This document shows positions 1 to 9,077 of a stretch of DNA of 64,000 nt, piece by piece; position 1 is the first letter of the stretch; each line of letters begins with the position of its first letter. The DNA lies in contig NZ_SNYW01000008.1 of the NCBI RefSeq assembly GCF_004363235.1, positions 310,001 through 374,000 of the forward strand. The letters run 5' to 3'. The notes below the pieces were generated by a model. The model saw only the letters and a program-made list of their open reading frames with translations. It was not told where the DNA came from and searched no databases. Source of the DNA: Dongia mobilis. Lineage in GTDB: Bacteria; Pseudomonadota; Alphaproteobacteria; Dongiales; Dongiaceae. Position numbers and translations under genes: made by a program.

Positions 1-933
1 TCAAACCTCGACCTGGCGCTGGAGCTGGATCCGCGCCGACTCGACGCCGCCTTCATCGAGGCGATGCAGGATTGCGGTGCGACGCGGGTCTCCCTCGGTG
101 TGCAGGATTTCGATCGCGAGGTCCAGTTGGCGATCAACCGCCTCCAGCCCTATGACATGGTGGCGCGGGCGGTCGAGCAATTGCGCGCTTCCGGCATTCG
201 CGCGATCAATTTCGACCTCATCTACGGCCTGCCGCGGCAATCGGTCCGCAGCATCGCCCATACCGCCCAGGCGGCGGCGGAATTGCGGCCCGACCGGGTG
301 GCGCTCTTCGGCTATGCGCATGTGCCCTGGATGAAGGCCAACCAGCGGCTGATCGTGGAAGCCGACCTGCCCGATGCCACGCTCAGGGCGCAGCAATTCG
401 AGGTGGCGGTCGATGTCCTGGTCACCCATGGCTACGAGCAGGTCGGCCTCGACCATTTTGCGCTTCCCGGGGACGGCCTTGCCCGTGCCCTGCATACGCG
501 CCGCCTGCGCCGCAATTTCCAGGGCTATACCGACGACCGGGCGGAAACGATCCTCGGTCTCGGGCCCAGTGCCATCTCGGCGACGCCCCTGGGTTATGCG
601 CAGAACCAGACCGACAATTCGCCCTGGGCGCGCGAGATTCGCGCCGGGCGCCTTGCGACCGCGCGCGGTATCGCGCTCAGCGACGAGGACCGTCGCCGCC
701 GCGCCCTCATCGAGGAGGTGATGTGCTACGGCACCGCCGATCTCACCGTCCTGCCGCTCAACGCCAAGTCGGAACTTGCCCGCCTGGCGCCGCTTATTGC
801 CGACGGGCTGGTGACGCTGCAAAGGGGGCAACTGGCGCTGACGCCGCGCGGCGAGCCGTTCCGCCGCGTCGTGGCCGCAGCCTTCGACGCCTATCTCCAG
901 CCCGATGGGCAGCGGCACAGCCGCGCGATCTAG
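1..933 (+). CDS. hemN: Oxygen-independent coproporphyrinogen III oxidase HemN (5' end missing)
   Basis: Radical-SAM enzyme that oxidatively decarboxylates coproporphyrinogen III to protoporphyrinogen IX in the cytoplasm when oxygen is scarce. The frame is open from base 1, so the N-terminal part with the CxxxCxxC cluster motif lies outside the window; 310 residues are present. Visible family blocks are TRVSLGVQDF, FDLIYGLPRQ, GLDHFALPGD, RRNFQGYTD and ILGLGPSAIS. The NFQGYT and GLGPSAIS blocks point to true HemN rather than the related heme chaperone HemW. It converges on rdgB with only a few bases between stops. An anaerobic heme enzyme fits a genome that also carries the nap operon. Confidence 0.93.
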   Translation, partial: SNLDLALELDPRRLDAAFIEAMQDCGATRVSLGVQDFDREVQLAINRLQPYDMVARAVEQLRASGIRAINFDLIYGLPRQSVRSIAHTAQAAAELRPDRVALFGYAHVPWMKANQRLIVEADLPDATLRAQQFEVAVDVLVTHGYEQVGLDHFALPGDGLARALHTRRLRRNFQGYTDDRAETILGLGPSAISATPLGYAQNQTDNSPWAREIRAGRLATARGIALSDEDRRRRALIEEVMCYGTADLTVLPLNAKSELARLAPLIADGLVTLQRGQLALTPRGEPFRRVVAAAFDAYLQPDGQRHSRAI

Positions 934-939
934 CGGCCT

Positions 940-1539
940 CTAGCCGAAACAGGCGGCGATGAACTTGCGGAAAGCGACGGCGCGGTGGCTGATCTCGTGC
1001 TTCTGCGCGGGATCCATCTCGCCGAAGGTGACATCGTGGCCGTCCGGCCGAAAGATGGGGTCGTAGCCGAAGCCGCGCGATCCCCGCGGCGCATCGACGA
1101 TCGCGCCCCAGATATCGCCCTCGAAGGCATCGCAATGTCCGTCCGGCCAGGCCAGCGCCAGCGCCGAGACGAAGCGCGCGCGGCGATCCTGATGGCCAGC
1201 CAGAAGGGCGAGCACCTTGCCCATGGCAAGACCGAAATCCTTGGCCGGCCCCGCCCAGCGCGCTGAATAGATGCCGGGGTCGCGGTTGAGGGCCATCACC
1301 TCGAGCCCCGAATCATCGGCGAAGGCGGGCAGGCCGCTTGCTCGAGCCGCCGCCAGGGCCTTGAGGCGCGCATTGCCGATGAAAGTCGTTTCCGTCTCCT
1401 CCGGCTCGGGCAGGCCGATCGCCCCGGCCGACACGATCTCGACCTGATGGGGCGCCAGCAGATCGGCCATTTCCCGCAGCTTGCCCGGATTGTGGCTGGC
1501 AAGGACCAGTTTGCCGCCGCTGAAGTGCCGCGCCATCAC
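940..1539 (-). CDS. rdgB: RdgB/HAM1 non-canonical purine NTP pyrophosphatase
   Basis: Hydrolyses dITP, dXTP and XTP to monophosphates and so keeps deaminated purines out of DNA and RNA. The 199-residue protein has the expected length, the N-terminal substrate-binding block [12 protein letters not shown] (near residues 13-24) and the family signature FADDSGLEV near residues 74-82. Its start codon overlaps the stop of rph by four bases, so the two are probably co-translated as an rph-rdgB unit, a common bacterial pairing. No anomalies seen. Confidence 0.95.
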   Translation of the reverse strand: MMARHFSGGKLVLASHNPGKLREMADLLAPHQVEIVSAGAIGLPEPEETETTFIGNARLKALAAARASGLPAFADDSGLEVMALNRDPGIYSARWAGPAKDFGLAMGKVLALLAGHQDRRARFVSALALAWPDGHCDAFEGDIWGAIVDAPRGSRGFGYDPIFRPDGHDVTFGEMDPAQKHEISHRAVAFRKFIAACFG

Positions 1540-2264
1540 CTGGCCGCAGCCGCTGCCAGGGCTGCCCGCTGCAGGCCAAAGAGTTCACCCGTGCCATGGC
1601 GGGCGAGATTCAGCAATTCGGCGAACTGAGCGTCGGTGAAGGCGCGTTTTTCGGCAGTCGCCTGCACCTCGACCATGCCGCCTTGCGCGGTCAGGACGAA
1701 ATTGGCATCGGCCTCGGCATTGGAATCCTCGGCGTAATCGAGGTCGAGGACGGCCTGGCTGTTGTAGAGGCCGCAGGAAATGGCCGCCACCTGGTCGATG
1801 AGCGGGATTGCCCGGATCGCGTTCATCTCCTTCATCAGGCGGAAGCATTCATGGAGCGCGATATAGGAGCCGGTGATGGCCGCCGTGCGCGTGCCGCCAT
1901 CGGCCTGGATTACGTCGCAATCGATCTTGATCTGGCGCTCGCCGAAGGCGGTCAGATCGGTGACGGCGCGGAGCGCGCGGCCGATCAGGCGCTGGATTTC
2001 CTGGGTGCGGCCGGATTGCTTGCCCTTGGCTGCCTCACGCTCGCCGCGGGTATGGGTGGCGCGCGGCAGCATGCCGTATTCCGCCGTTACCCAGCCCTTG
2101 CCGGAGCCCTTCAGGAAGGGCGGCACCTTCTCGTCCAGCGAGGCGGTGCAGATGACATGGGTATCGCCGAACTTGACGAGGCAGGAACCCTCGGCATGGC
2201 GGTTGAAGCCGACATTGAATTCGACATTGCGCAGGGCATTGGCGGCGCGGCCGGATGGACGCAT
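1536..2264 (-). CDS. rph: Ribonuclease PH
   Basis: Phosphorolytic 3'-to-5' exoribonuclease that trims the 3' ends of tRNA precursors. The start at 2264 ([12 protein letters not shown]) was chosen because known RNase PH proteins begin with this block; the frame stays open 22 codons further upstream but that extension has no family character. The product is 242 residues, normal length. Motifs seen include [24 protein letters not shown], the [16 protein letters not shown] block, and [19 protein letters not shown]. First gene of a two-gene unit with rdgB. Confidence 0.95.
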   Translation of the reverse strand: MRPSGRAANALRNVEFNVGFNRHAEGSCLVKFGDTHVICTASLDEKVPPFLKGSGKGWVTAEYGMLPRATHTRGEREAAKGKQSGRTQEIQRLIGRALRAVTDLTAFGERQIKIDCDVIQADGGTRTAAITGSYIALHECFRLMKEMNAIRAIPLIDQVAAISCGLYNSQAVLDLDYAEDSNAEADANFVLTAQGGMVEVQATAEKRAFTDAQFAELLNLARHGTGELFGLQRAALAAAAAR

Positions 2265-2336
2265 GGCGGTGCTGTCTCCAGGATTGGACGAGTTGGGGCG
2301 GACCCTACACGCGCGCGCCATATCCGGCAAGAATGG

Positions 2337-2642
2337 CTAGCTGCCGCGGCGCGCCCGTGTCCATTTGCTGCGATCCTGGTAGTCGGCCGGCCGTCTTGCC
2401 ACCCAGCGAATGAAGCGGGCGATACCCGGATGCGCCCGGAGTGCCTCGATGGTGGCGAAATCGCGCGCCAGTTCTGCTTCGCTGAGATGAGCATGGATCG
2501 CCTGGTGGCAGATCTTGTGCAGGCGCAGCTGAGCCTTGCCGCCATGGCTGCGTGGCACCAGGTGATGCCAGTCGGTCGCCGGCCCCGCCGGCAGGGGACG
2601 GCCGCACAGGGGGCAAGGGTCGGACCCGTCGATCTCAGCCAT
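2337..2642 (-). CDS. HNH endonuclease-fold protein
   Basis: Small 101-residue protein with a compact HNH zinc-finger nuclease fold. CPLCGR near residues 10-15, WHHLVPRSHGG near 25-35 and the later KICHQAIH supply the zinc-binding cysteines and the histidine core. Family members are metal-dependent nucleases, but many chromosomal single-domain copies have no known substrate. It lies just upstream of rph on the same strand, about 70 bases away, so it may share transcription. Nothing nearby suggests a phage or restriction system. Confidence 0.82.
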   Translation of the reverse strand: MAEIDGSDPCPLCGRPLPAGPATDWHHLVPRSHGGKAQLRLHKICHQAIHAHLSEAELARDFATIEALRAHPGIARFIRWVARRPADYQDRSKWTRARRGS

Positions 2643-2768
2643 CAGGATCGTCTCGCGGCAATGCCGGCCGGCAGTTCCCGCTGCTCCGCGGCGGCACAGG
2701 AAACCATGACTAAATTCGGGTTATTATAAGATTTTGTGCCGTGACAAATACAGCCCCGCATAAATCGA

Positions 2769-2783
2769 CTAACCGATCGTTAG
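2769..2783. promoter_or_regulatory. Inverted repeat in AT-rich gap upstream of histidine kinase
   Basis: A CTAAC-N5-GTTAG inverted repeat lies in the AT-rich stretch (about 2700-2810) between the HNH gene and the kinase gene, roughly 80 bases upstream of the kinase start. The gap is the likely promoter for the kinase and possibly the HNH gene. The symmetry suits a dimeric repressor but no regulator can be assigned. Confidence 0.3.
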
Positions 2784-2861
2784 CATTTCGCACCCTAACG
2801 TAAAGAATCGCCGCAAAGGCTCTGCCGCCAATCGCCGGAAAAGGTATTACCGGGCAGCAGC

Positions 2862-4910
2862 TTGAACGGTCCGGTGGCCGCTGGCGGCGCGGCCGGCATC
2901 GCGGAAGGGAATTGGGCGCAGCATGGGACACCCCGATTGACCAAAGCAGCGCAGGTGACACAAGGCCATACCCAGTTGGGCGATGATGGCGACTCGCTGT
3001 TTCGTGCCATTTTCGAGCAGGCGGCGGTCGGCATCTGCTATTCGGATTTCGCCGGCAATTTCATTCGCGTCAACCAGCGCTTCTGCGACATCACCGGCTA
3101 TTCCGCCGAGGAATTGCAGGGGCGCAATTTTGCCACCATCACGCATCCCGACGATGTCGCCCGGGACGAGCAGCAAGGCAACGCGCTGATCGCCGGCCAG
3201 CGCGGCCCCTACACGATGGAAAAGCGCTATCTGAGGAAGGATGGCGGCGTGATTTGGGGGCGCATGACGGTGGCGCTGGCGCGCACCCGCAGCGGCGCGC
3301 CGCACCGCCTGATCGGCGTTGTCGAGGACATCTCGGACGTGATCCGCACCGAACAGGCGCTGAAACGCAGCGAGGCCCGGCTGCAGGAGGCCCAGCGGAT
3401 CGCCCGGATCGCCGCCTGGGAAATCGACCATCAGGACGGCAGCCGGGTCTGGTCCGACGAGGTTTTCGCCATCCTCGAGATCGAGCGGCCGGGCGACGGC
3501 AATTTCTACCTCGCCTTCGAGGAGGCGATCCATCCCGCCGACAGGGAGCGGGTGGCGCGCGTCTATGCCAAGGCGATCGAGGAGCACGCCCCCTTCGACA
3601 TGACCTATCGCATCGTCATGCCGGACGGCCGCGTCAAGCATGTCGAGGTGCATGGCCGTACCTTCTACGATGACGACGGCCGGCCGGCGCGCTCGATCGG
3701 CACGGTGCAGGACGTCACCCAGCAGAAGCTGAACGAATTGGCGCTGCGCCAGGCCAAGGAGGCGGCCGAGACGGCGAACCGCGCCAAATCGGATTTTGTC
3801 GCCAATATGAGCCATGAATTGCGTACGCCGCTGAATGCCGTGCTGGGCTTTGCGCAGCTGCTGGAGACCGAGATTGCCGGGCCGGTGACCGAACGGCAGC
3901 GCTCCTATCTGGCCTCGATCAAGGCTGGCGGCGAGCATCTCCTGGAGCTGATCAAGGACATCCTGGAATTTGCCAAGATCGATGCCGGGCGTATCGGCCT
4001 CAAGATCGACGCGACCGATACGCATCAGGTCATCGCCGCCGTGCTGCCGCTGATCGAGCGCATGGCGCAGGCACGCGACATCACGCTCAACATGCCGGCG
4101 CCCGATGCGGCCGGCTGGGTCATGGCCGACAATGTGCGGTTGCGGCAAATCCTGCTCAACCTGGTCAGCAATGCGATCAAGTATAATCGCCGTGGCGGCC
4201 ACGTGGACATCGCCTGCCGGGACGTCGGCGGCGGTTTCATGCGCATCAGCGTTGCCGATAACGGCCAGGGCATTCCGCCGGAGCGCCAGGCCGAGCTATT
4301 CACGCCCTTCAACCGCCTCGGCGCCGAAACCCAGGCGATCGAGGGCACCGGCATCGGCCTCGCTTTGGCCAAGCGCCTGACCGAGCTGATGGGCGGCCGC
4401 ATCGGCTATCGCAGCGTGTTTGGCGAGGGCAGTACCTTCTGGGTCGAACTGCCGGCGGCACGTCAGGTGGTGCCGGGCCGGCCTGTTGCCGAGGCAAGAG
4501 CTCCAGGCCATCACCCTGCCGACCGGCGCCTTCCCGACACGCGCCCTGCCACGCCCGACCGCGCGGCGGCCCCGGGCAAGCGCCGGCGCATCCTTTATGT
4601 CGATGACAACCCGGCCCATGTCCGCCTGATCGAGGAGGCGCTGGGTGCCCGGGACTGCCTCGACCTCAATGTCGTGCATACGCCGGAACTGGCCCTCGAG
4701 GCCCTGCGCACGCTGCGGCCGGATCTGATCCTGATCGACCTCGGCGACCCGACACTGACCGAGGGTGCCTCGCACCGGCGCCTGCTCGCCATGGCCGGCG
4801 CGCGGCAGATCCCGGTACTCGATCTCGGTGCCAATCCAGCGGGCGGTGATGGCCTCGACCGCATCGATCTGCCGCGCCTGCTGGCCGAGATCGCCAGGCT
4901 GACAGCCTAG
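2862..4910 (+). CDS. Hybrid sensor histidine kinase (PAS-PAS-HisKA-HATPase-degenerate receiver)
   Basis: A 682-residue kinase with no membrane segment, so probably a cytoplasmic sensor. Two PAS domains occupy about residues 45-165 and 170-295. The HisKA helix carries the phospho-acceptor H318 in FVANMSHELRTPLNAV. The HATPase_c domain follows with the N box (NLVSNAIKYN), G1 (VADNGQGIPP), F box and G2 (GTGIGLALAKRL). A C-terminal receiver starts at RILYVDDN with candidate phospho-acceptor D626 in LILIDLGDP, but the usual conserved lysine near the end is not recognisable, so this domain may be a weak phosphate sink. The TTG start lacks a clear ribosome-binding site; in-frame TTG 2937 or GTG 2955 are alternatives. 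No response-regulator partner gene is adjacent. Confidence 0.9.
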   Translation: MNGPVAAGGAAGIAEGNWAQHGTPRLTKAAQVTQGHTQLGDDGDSLFRAIFEQAAVGICYSDFAGNFIRVNQRFCDITGYSAEELQGRNFATITHPDDVARDEQQGNALIAGQRGPYTMEKRYLRKDGGVIWGRMTVALARTRSGAPHRLIGVVEDISDVIRTEQALKRSEARLQEAQRIARIAAWEIDHQDGSRVWSDEVFAILEIERPGDGNFYLAFEEAIHPADRERVARVYAKAIEEHAPFDMTYRIVMPDGRVKHVEVHGRTFYDDDGRPARSIGTVQDVTQQKLNELALRQAKEAAETANRAKSDFVANMSHELRTPLNAVLGFAQLLETEIAGPVTERQRSYLASIKAGGEHLLELIKDILEFAKIDAGRIGLKIDATDTHQVIAAVLPLIERMAQARDITLNMPAPDAAGWVMADNVRLRQILLNLVSNAIKYNRRGGHVDIACRDVGGGFMRISVADNGQGIPPERQAELFTPFNRLGAETQAIEGTGIGLALAKRLTELMGGRIGYRSVFGEGSTFWVELPAARQVVPGRPVAEARAPGHHPADRRLPDTRPATPDRAAAPGKRRRILYVDDNPAHVRLIEEALGARDCLDLNVVHTPELALEALRTLRPDLILIDLGDPTLTEGASHRRLLAMAGARQIPVLDLGANPAGGDGLDRIDLPRLLAEIARLTA

Positions 4911-5026
4911 CGGGGGGCGGCCGGGTCGGCGACCATCCCGGAACCACCCCGCAACCTCGACAAAGCGGCAGCACTTCCTATATCTGTGGCTCGACCCTTT
5001 TCGCCCGTTTCCGGAGGCCCCGCGCC

Positions 5027-6466
5027 ATGTCCAGTCTTGCCACCACCGATACGTTGTTCTTCGAGCGTGCCGGCCTCGACCTCAAGAAGACCGAGCGACT
5101 GGTGGCGGATTCCCTCAACGGCGCCGATGACGGCGAGCTCTATCTGGAATACGAGCAATCCGAGGCGCTTGCCTTCGACGACGGCAAGCTGAAGAGCGCC
5201 AGTTTCGACACCACCCAGGGCTTCGGCCTGCGCGCCATTGCCGGCGAGGTTTCCGGCTATGCCCATGCCAGCGACCTGTCCGAGGCGGCCCTCGGTCGCG
5301 CCGCGCAGACGGTGAAGGCAGTCCATGCCGGCCATGACGGCCGCATGGATGTGGGCCCGGTCGGCACCAACCGGCAGTTATACGCCCCCGACAATCCGCT
5401 TAACTCGCTTGCCTTCGGCGCCAAGGTGAAGCTGCTGGAGGAAATCGACGCCTATCTGCGCGGCAAGGACCCCCGCGTGCGCCAGGTGATGGCCTCGCTT
5501 TCCGCCTCGTGGTCGGCCATCCAGATCATCCGCGGCGACGGCCAGCGCATGGCCGATGTGCGCCCACTGGTGCGGCTCAACATCTCGGTGATGGTCGAGG
5601 AGGCTGGCCGCATGGAAACCGGTTCCTTCGGCTGCGGCGGCCGCGTCTCCTATGAGGGCGTCGTCGCCGAGGGCAATTGGAAGCAGGGCGCCGACGAGGC
5701 GCTGCGCCAGGCAATCGTCAATCTCTCTTCCGTGCCGGCGCCTGCGGGCGAGATGCCGGTGGTCCTGGGTCCCGGCTGGCCCGGCATCCTCCTCCACGAG
5801 GCAATCGGCCACGGCCTCGAGGGCGATTTCAACCGCAAGCAGACCTCGGCCTTTGCCGGACTGCTCGGCCAGCGCATCGCGGCACCGGGTGTCACGGTCG
5901 TCGATGACGGCACGCTCACCGACCGCCGCGGCTCGCTCACCATCGATGACGAAGGCACACCGACCCAGTGCACCACCTTGATCGAGGATGGCATCCTCAA
6001 GGGCTATATCCAGGACCGGCAGAATGCGCGCCTCATGGGGATGAAACCGACCGGCAACGGCAGGCGCCAGAGCTTCGCCCACAACCCGATGCCGCGCATG
6101 ACCAACACCATCATGCTGGCGGGGAAACATGATCCGGCCGAGGTCCTGGCCAGCGTGAAGAAGGGCCTCTATGCCGTCAATTTCGGCGGCGGACAGGTCG
6201 ACATCACCTCGGGCAAGTTCGTCTTCTCGGCCTCGGAAGCCTATCTCATCGAGGACGGCAAGCTGGGCCCGGCGGTCAAGGGGGCCACCCTCATCGGCAA
6301 CGGTCCCGACGTGCTCACCAAGGTCGGCATGATCGGCAACGACATGAAGCTCGATACAGGTGTGGGCACCTGCGGCAAGGAGGGCCAGGGTGTGCCCGTG
6401 GGTGTCGGCCAGCCGACGCTCCGTGTCGACGCGCTCACCGTGGGTGGCACGGCGGCGCAGGGTTAA
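5027..6466 (+). CDS. tldD: Metalloprotease TldD
   Basis: Zinc metalloprotease subunit that with TldE/PmbA forms a barrel-shaped heterodimer degrading unfolded peptides; in enterobacteria it matures microcin B17 and degrades CcdA. The 479-residue length is typical. The HExxxH zinc motif is H257-E258-x3-H262 in LHEAIGHGLEGDFNRK, followed by the C-terminal conserved blocks including GVGTCGKEGQGVPVGVGQP. No tldE gene is in this window. The downstream gene is compositionally foreign, so the normal neighbour of tldD may have been displaced. Confidence 0.95.
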   Translation: MSSLATTDTLFFERAGLDLKKTERLVADSLNGADDGELYLEYEQSEALAFDDGKLKSASFDTTQGFGLRAIAGEVSGYAHASDLSEAALGRAAQTVKAVHAGHDGRMDVGPVGTNRQLYAPDNPLNSLAFGAKVKLLEEIDAYLRGKDPRVRQVMASLSASWSAIQIIRGDGQRMADVRPLVRLNISVMVEEAGRMETGSFGCGGRVSYEGVVAEGNWKQGADEALRQAIVNLSSVPAPAGEMPVVLGPGWPGILLHEAIGHGLEGDFNRKQTSAFAGLLGQRIAAPGVTVVDDGTLTDRRGSLTIDDEGTPTQCTTLIEDGILKGYIQDRQNARLMGMKPTGNGRRQSFAHNPMPRMTNTIMLAGKHDPAEVLASVKKGLYAVNFGGGQVDITSGKFVFSASEAYLIEDGKLGPAVKGATLIGNGPDVLTKVGMIGNDMKLDTGVGTCGKEGQGVPVGVGQPTLRVDALTVGGTAAQG

Positions 6467-6611
6467 AACATTGAAGCGAATACTATTTGACGGGGCGAAG
6501 AGCGGAAACGTGCTTCTATACTTCTAATTTGTAGAAAAAGTCACTCTACCATAGATTGCTACCAGCGCGATCAGTGGCTAGGCTTCTGCCAGTCCTGCGG
6601 TGGAGCGTGCA

Positions 6612-7802
6612 GTGTTCGAGAATATAATTTTTCGCCAAGCGATGAGGTCGGAAGATCAGTTGGATCTGGGGGCGATCGCTGAAGCACTGTTGTTTTATCG
6701 GCAAGTCCATCTCTTTGCTGATCAACGAATTCTGAGACAACTCGTCGACGGAATGGGAATCGACAATATTGTCGAGTTGATCGACGAGGGGAGCTTGCTT
6801 TTGTCTTTTCTCACGGATCTTCCCGCCATAGAGACTCGTACTAAAGGCAACACCCAAACCTATAAGCCGATACTAACTAGCCTAGTTGGTCATCAGGGCA
6901 GGGGAGAATACTCCCCCGATGAACTATTTGATCGTGCCCTCAACGGGAAGACTAACGTTCTAAAAATTCACGAAGATGATCAGGCGCAATTGATCAAAAG
7001 AGTCCCTCACGAAAAGCTAATCAACTGCGCATTTGGAAATAGTAACCCATTTAACGCTTTCGTGGATGAACTCAAGAATCGAGAATATGGCTCCCCAATT
7101 GCGATAAGTACCATTCTGCATACGGCCCCCTATATCCAGCTTCCGCCGAATCTTTATTTTAGATGGCTGCGGGAGCGTGATGATTACCGTATCGACAGTA
7201 ATATTCCGTTCTCTAAGCTTAGCGAGCTTACCGGTGGCAAAGTTACAGAATCAAAAATACTTTCTAGCGCATTCGAAGCATACTGTGACACGGTACTAGC
7301 ATCCTTTCACGTGTCAGAATTAGCAACTGGTGCACTTACCTCAAGTCTTTTTTCAAACCGGATTCACAACATTCAGGAAAAGCGTGAGCGAAACTCTCGG
7401 CAGATTTCTTCATTTCAACAAATGACAATCGGTGGATCATTTGCAATTCGCGAATGTATTAATTCTCGAGAACAATCATTTCACGACTTTATGCCAATCC
7501 TTAGGAAGTCGCGGTCATTTAGATCGTGGTTGCAAGCAAGTAATCCGAGCATCGACCTAGTGACGGAGTATTTGACGAGAACGGCAGAGCAAACTTGGCT
7601 TACAAAACTACCTGCAAAATCTGCGCGTTTCTTAATAGCCACTGGAGTCGGCGTCGGTATTGAGGCTGCCATTCCTGGTGGGCTGGGAATGGCGGTAGGA
7701 ATCGGAGCCAGCGCATTAGACAATTTCTTGTTAGATCGCATTCTGGGCGGTTGGAAGCCAGGACAGTTCGTTCAGGGGCCATTAAAGAAATTCGTGACGT
7801 AG
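6612..7802 (+). CDS. Uncharacterised AT-rich protein, probably horizontally acquired
   Basis: I do not recognise this 396-residue protein. The GTG at 6612 was chosen because GGAG (6602-6605) sits six bases upstream; an in-frame GTG at 6600 has no such site. Codon use is strikingly AT-rich (for example AAT ATA ATT TTT at the start), unlike every neighbour. The first 330 residues look soluble, acidic-basic mixed and largely helical, with segments such as LHTAPYIQLPPNLYFRWL. The last 60 residues turn hydrophobic and glycine/alanine-rich (around LIATGVGVGIEAAIPGG and GMAVGIGASALDNFLLDRI), ending in GGWKPGQFVQGPLKKF. The tail could insert in or associate with a membrane. It stands alone between tldD and a convergent DUF599 gene, with an AT-rich leader from about 6470. 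A single-gene defence or stress function is possible but only a guess. Confidence 0.8.
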   Translation: MFENIIFRQAMRSEDQLDLGAIAEALLFYRQVHLFADQRILRQLVDGMGIDNIVELIDEGSLLLSFLTDLPAIETRTKGNTQTYKPILTSLVGHQGRGEYSPDELFDRALNGKTNVLKIHEDDQAQLIKRVPHEKLINCAFGNSNPFNAFVDELKNREYGSPIAISTILHTAPYIQLPPNLYFRWLRERDDYRIDSNIPFSKLSELTGGKVTESKILSSAFEAYCDTVLASFHVSELATGALTSSLFSNRIHNIQEKRERNSRQISSFQQMTIGGSFAIRECINSREQSFHDFMPILRKSRSFRSWLQASNPSIDLVTEYLTRTAEQTWLTKLPAKSARFLIATGVGVGIEAAIPGGLGMAVGIGASALDNFLLDRILGGWKPGQFVQGPLKKFVT

Positions 7803-7833
7803 CCGCGTCACTGATGGCAAATTCGGTGCGACA

Positions 7834-8556
7834 CTACCGCCAGCTGGCGTCGTAATATTCCGCGACGCTCTGCTGGCTGCGGCTCTTCAATTGCCGTTTC
7901 AGCAGCACCAGCACGACAATGCCGGTCGCCATGGCGAAGAGGACCGGGTGGATGAACCAGCCCAGCCAGGCCATGGCGAAATAGAAGGCGCGGATGCCGC
8001 CATTGAAGCTCACCACCGCCAATGACATGACACGCGCCGCATGATCGGCGAAGCGATCGCGGGTCGCCGGTTCCGCCGGTGCCAGCGGCGCCGCGCCGAT
8101 CAGGGTGCAGGCGAAATTGAACTGCCGGAGCGCCCAGGTGAATTTGTAGAAGGCGACGATGAAGAGGATGACGAGGCCTAGCACCTTGATCTCGAACATG
8201 ACGATGTCGGCGCGCATGACGAAGCCGAAGGACTGGATCACGGCGTGGGCCGCCGCCGCATTGCCGAGCACGCCGAGGAGGCCGGCGATGATCAGCATCG
8301 AGGTCGAGGCAAAGAAAGTGGTGGAATTCACCGAGTGGCCGGTGAGCCCGGAATCGACGATGCGGTCGTGGCGGTCGATCATGCGCCGCATCCAGGAGCG
8401 ACGCAGGTGATGCATCATCTGGTTGAGGTTCCTGGGCGCCACGTCGTCGGGCGGCAGGAAATCGGCAAAGCGGCCATAGACGAACCACAACAGCAGCATC
8501 CAGAGGAGTGCGAGGCCGTCGGGCCAGGTCCAGTGCTGCAACAGGATATCCGGCAT
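7834..8556 (-). CDS. DUF599 family membrane protein
   Basis: 240-residue inner-membrane protein of unknown function. Hydrophobic segments lie near residues 10-28, 85-110, 120-140, 180-200 and 205-225. Family-like blocks are RRSWMRRMIDRHDRIVDSGL, NSTTFFASTSMLIIAGLLG, FAFYKFTWALRQFNFA-type sequence and FNGGIRAFYFAMAWLGWF. It reads away from the PilZ gene on the same strand, about 30 bases downstream of it, so the two may be co-transcribed. No enzymatic motif is visible. Confidence 0.85.
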   Translation of the reverse strand: MPDILLQHWTWPDGLALLWMLLLWFVYGRFADFLPPDDVAPRNLNQMMHHLRRSWMRRMIDRHDRIVDSGLTGHSVNSTTFFASTSMLIIAGLLGVLGNAAAAHAVIQSFGFVMRADIVMFEIKVLGLVILFIVAFYKFTWALRQFNFACTLIGAAPLAPAEPATRDRFADHAARVMSLAVVSFNGGIRAFYFAMAWLGWFIHPVLFAMATGIVVLVLLKRQLKSRSQQSVAEYYDASWR

Positions 8557-8585
8557 CGGTTCAGCAGGGGGTCAGCGGGAGGGGG

Positions 8586-8957
8586 TCAGCGGGTCGAGGC
8601 CTTGGCGCGCTGGAACCGGCGGTTGAAGCCGCGCTCGAAGAAATCGTAGATGGCCGGGCTCAGTTCGTCGAACTTCACCGCCAGCAGCTTCTTGGTTCGA
8701 TCGTTGCGCACCACCTTGGCGTTGATCTTCATCGAGAACTCGGCCGATTCGTCCTTGATCTTGATGGCAATCTCGACCGGCATCTCGACCAGCAGGTGGC
8801 CGTCGTAATTGCCGATCAGCAGACCGCCCAGTGACCAGTTCACCGTGTCGGCTTCCTGGCCGTCGACCATCACCGTGAAGATCGGCAGAGGCAGGCGCTT
8901 GTCGCGGCGGTGCTCGGGACCGCGCACGTGGCGAAAGCCCATGGTAAAGCTGCTCAT
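8586..8957 (-). CDS. PilZ domain protein (putative cyclic-di-GMP receptor)
   Basis: 123-residue single-domain protein. The PilZ signature is present as an arginine cluster HRRDKRLPLP near residues 17-26 and NWSLGGLLIGNYDG (the [D/N]xSxxG motif) about 20 residues later, so both parts of the c-di-GMP site are kept. The start at 8957 (MSSFTMGFRHVRG) was preferred over the ATG 13 codons upstream because GAGG lies about 9 bases before it. No flagellar or secretion gene is nearby, so its output is unknown. Confidence 0.85.
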   Translation of the reverse strand: MSSFTMGFRHVRGPEHRRDKRLPLPIFTVMVDGQEADTVNWSLGGLLIGNYDGHLLVEMPVEIAIKIKDESAEFSMKINAKVVRNDRTKKLLAVKFDELSPAIYDFFERGFNRRFQRAKASTR

Positions 8958-9077
8958 GCCCCCAAACCTCACAATTTCCGGCTCAATCGCGAGCAATGTA
9001 ACAGATGCCGCGGCACCTGTCCCGGCCCTTTGCCAGCATGCTGGCGCGATCGCCGCCGCCCGATGTCAAGGATGCCG

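Noticed and set aside
2847-4202. Open frame of about 450 codons antisense to the histidine kinase
   Set aside because: No family blocks and low-complexity composition; the sense strand shows complete PAS, HisKA and HATPase domains.
6467-7834. Integrase, transposase or attachment sites flanking the AT-rich gene
   Set aside because: I found no recombinase gene, terminal inverted repeat or direct repeat at the borders, so transfer is argued from composition only.
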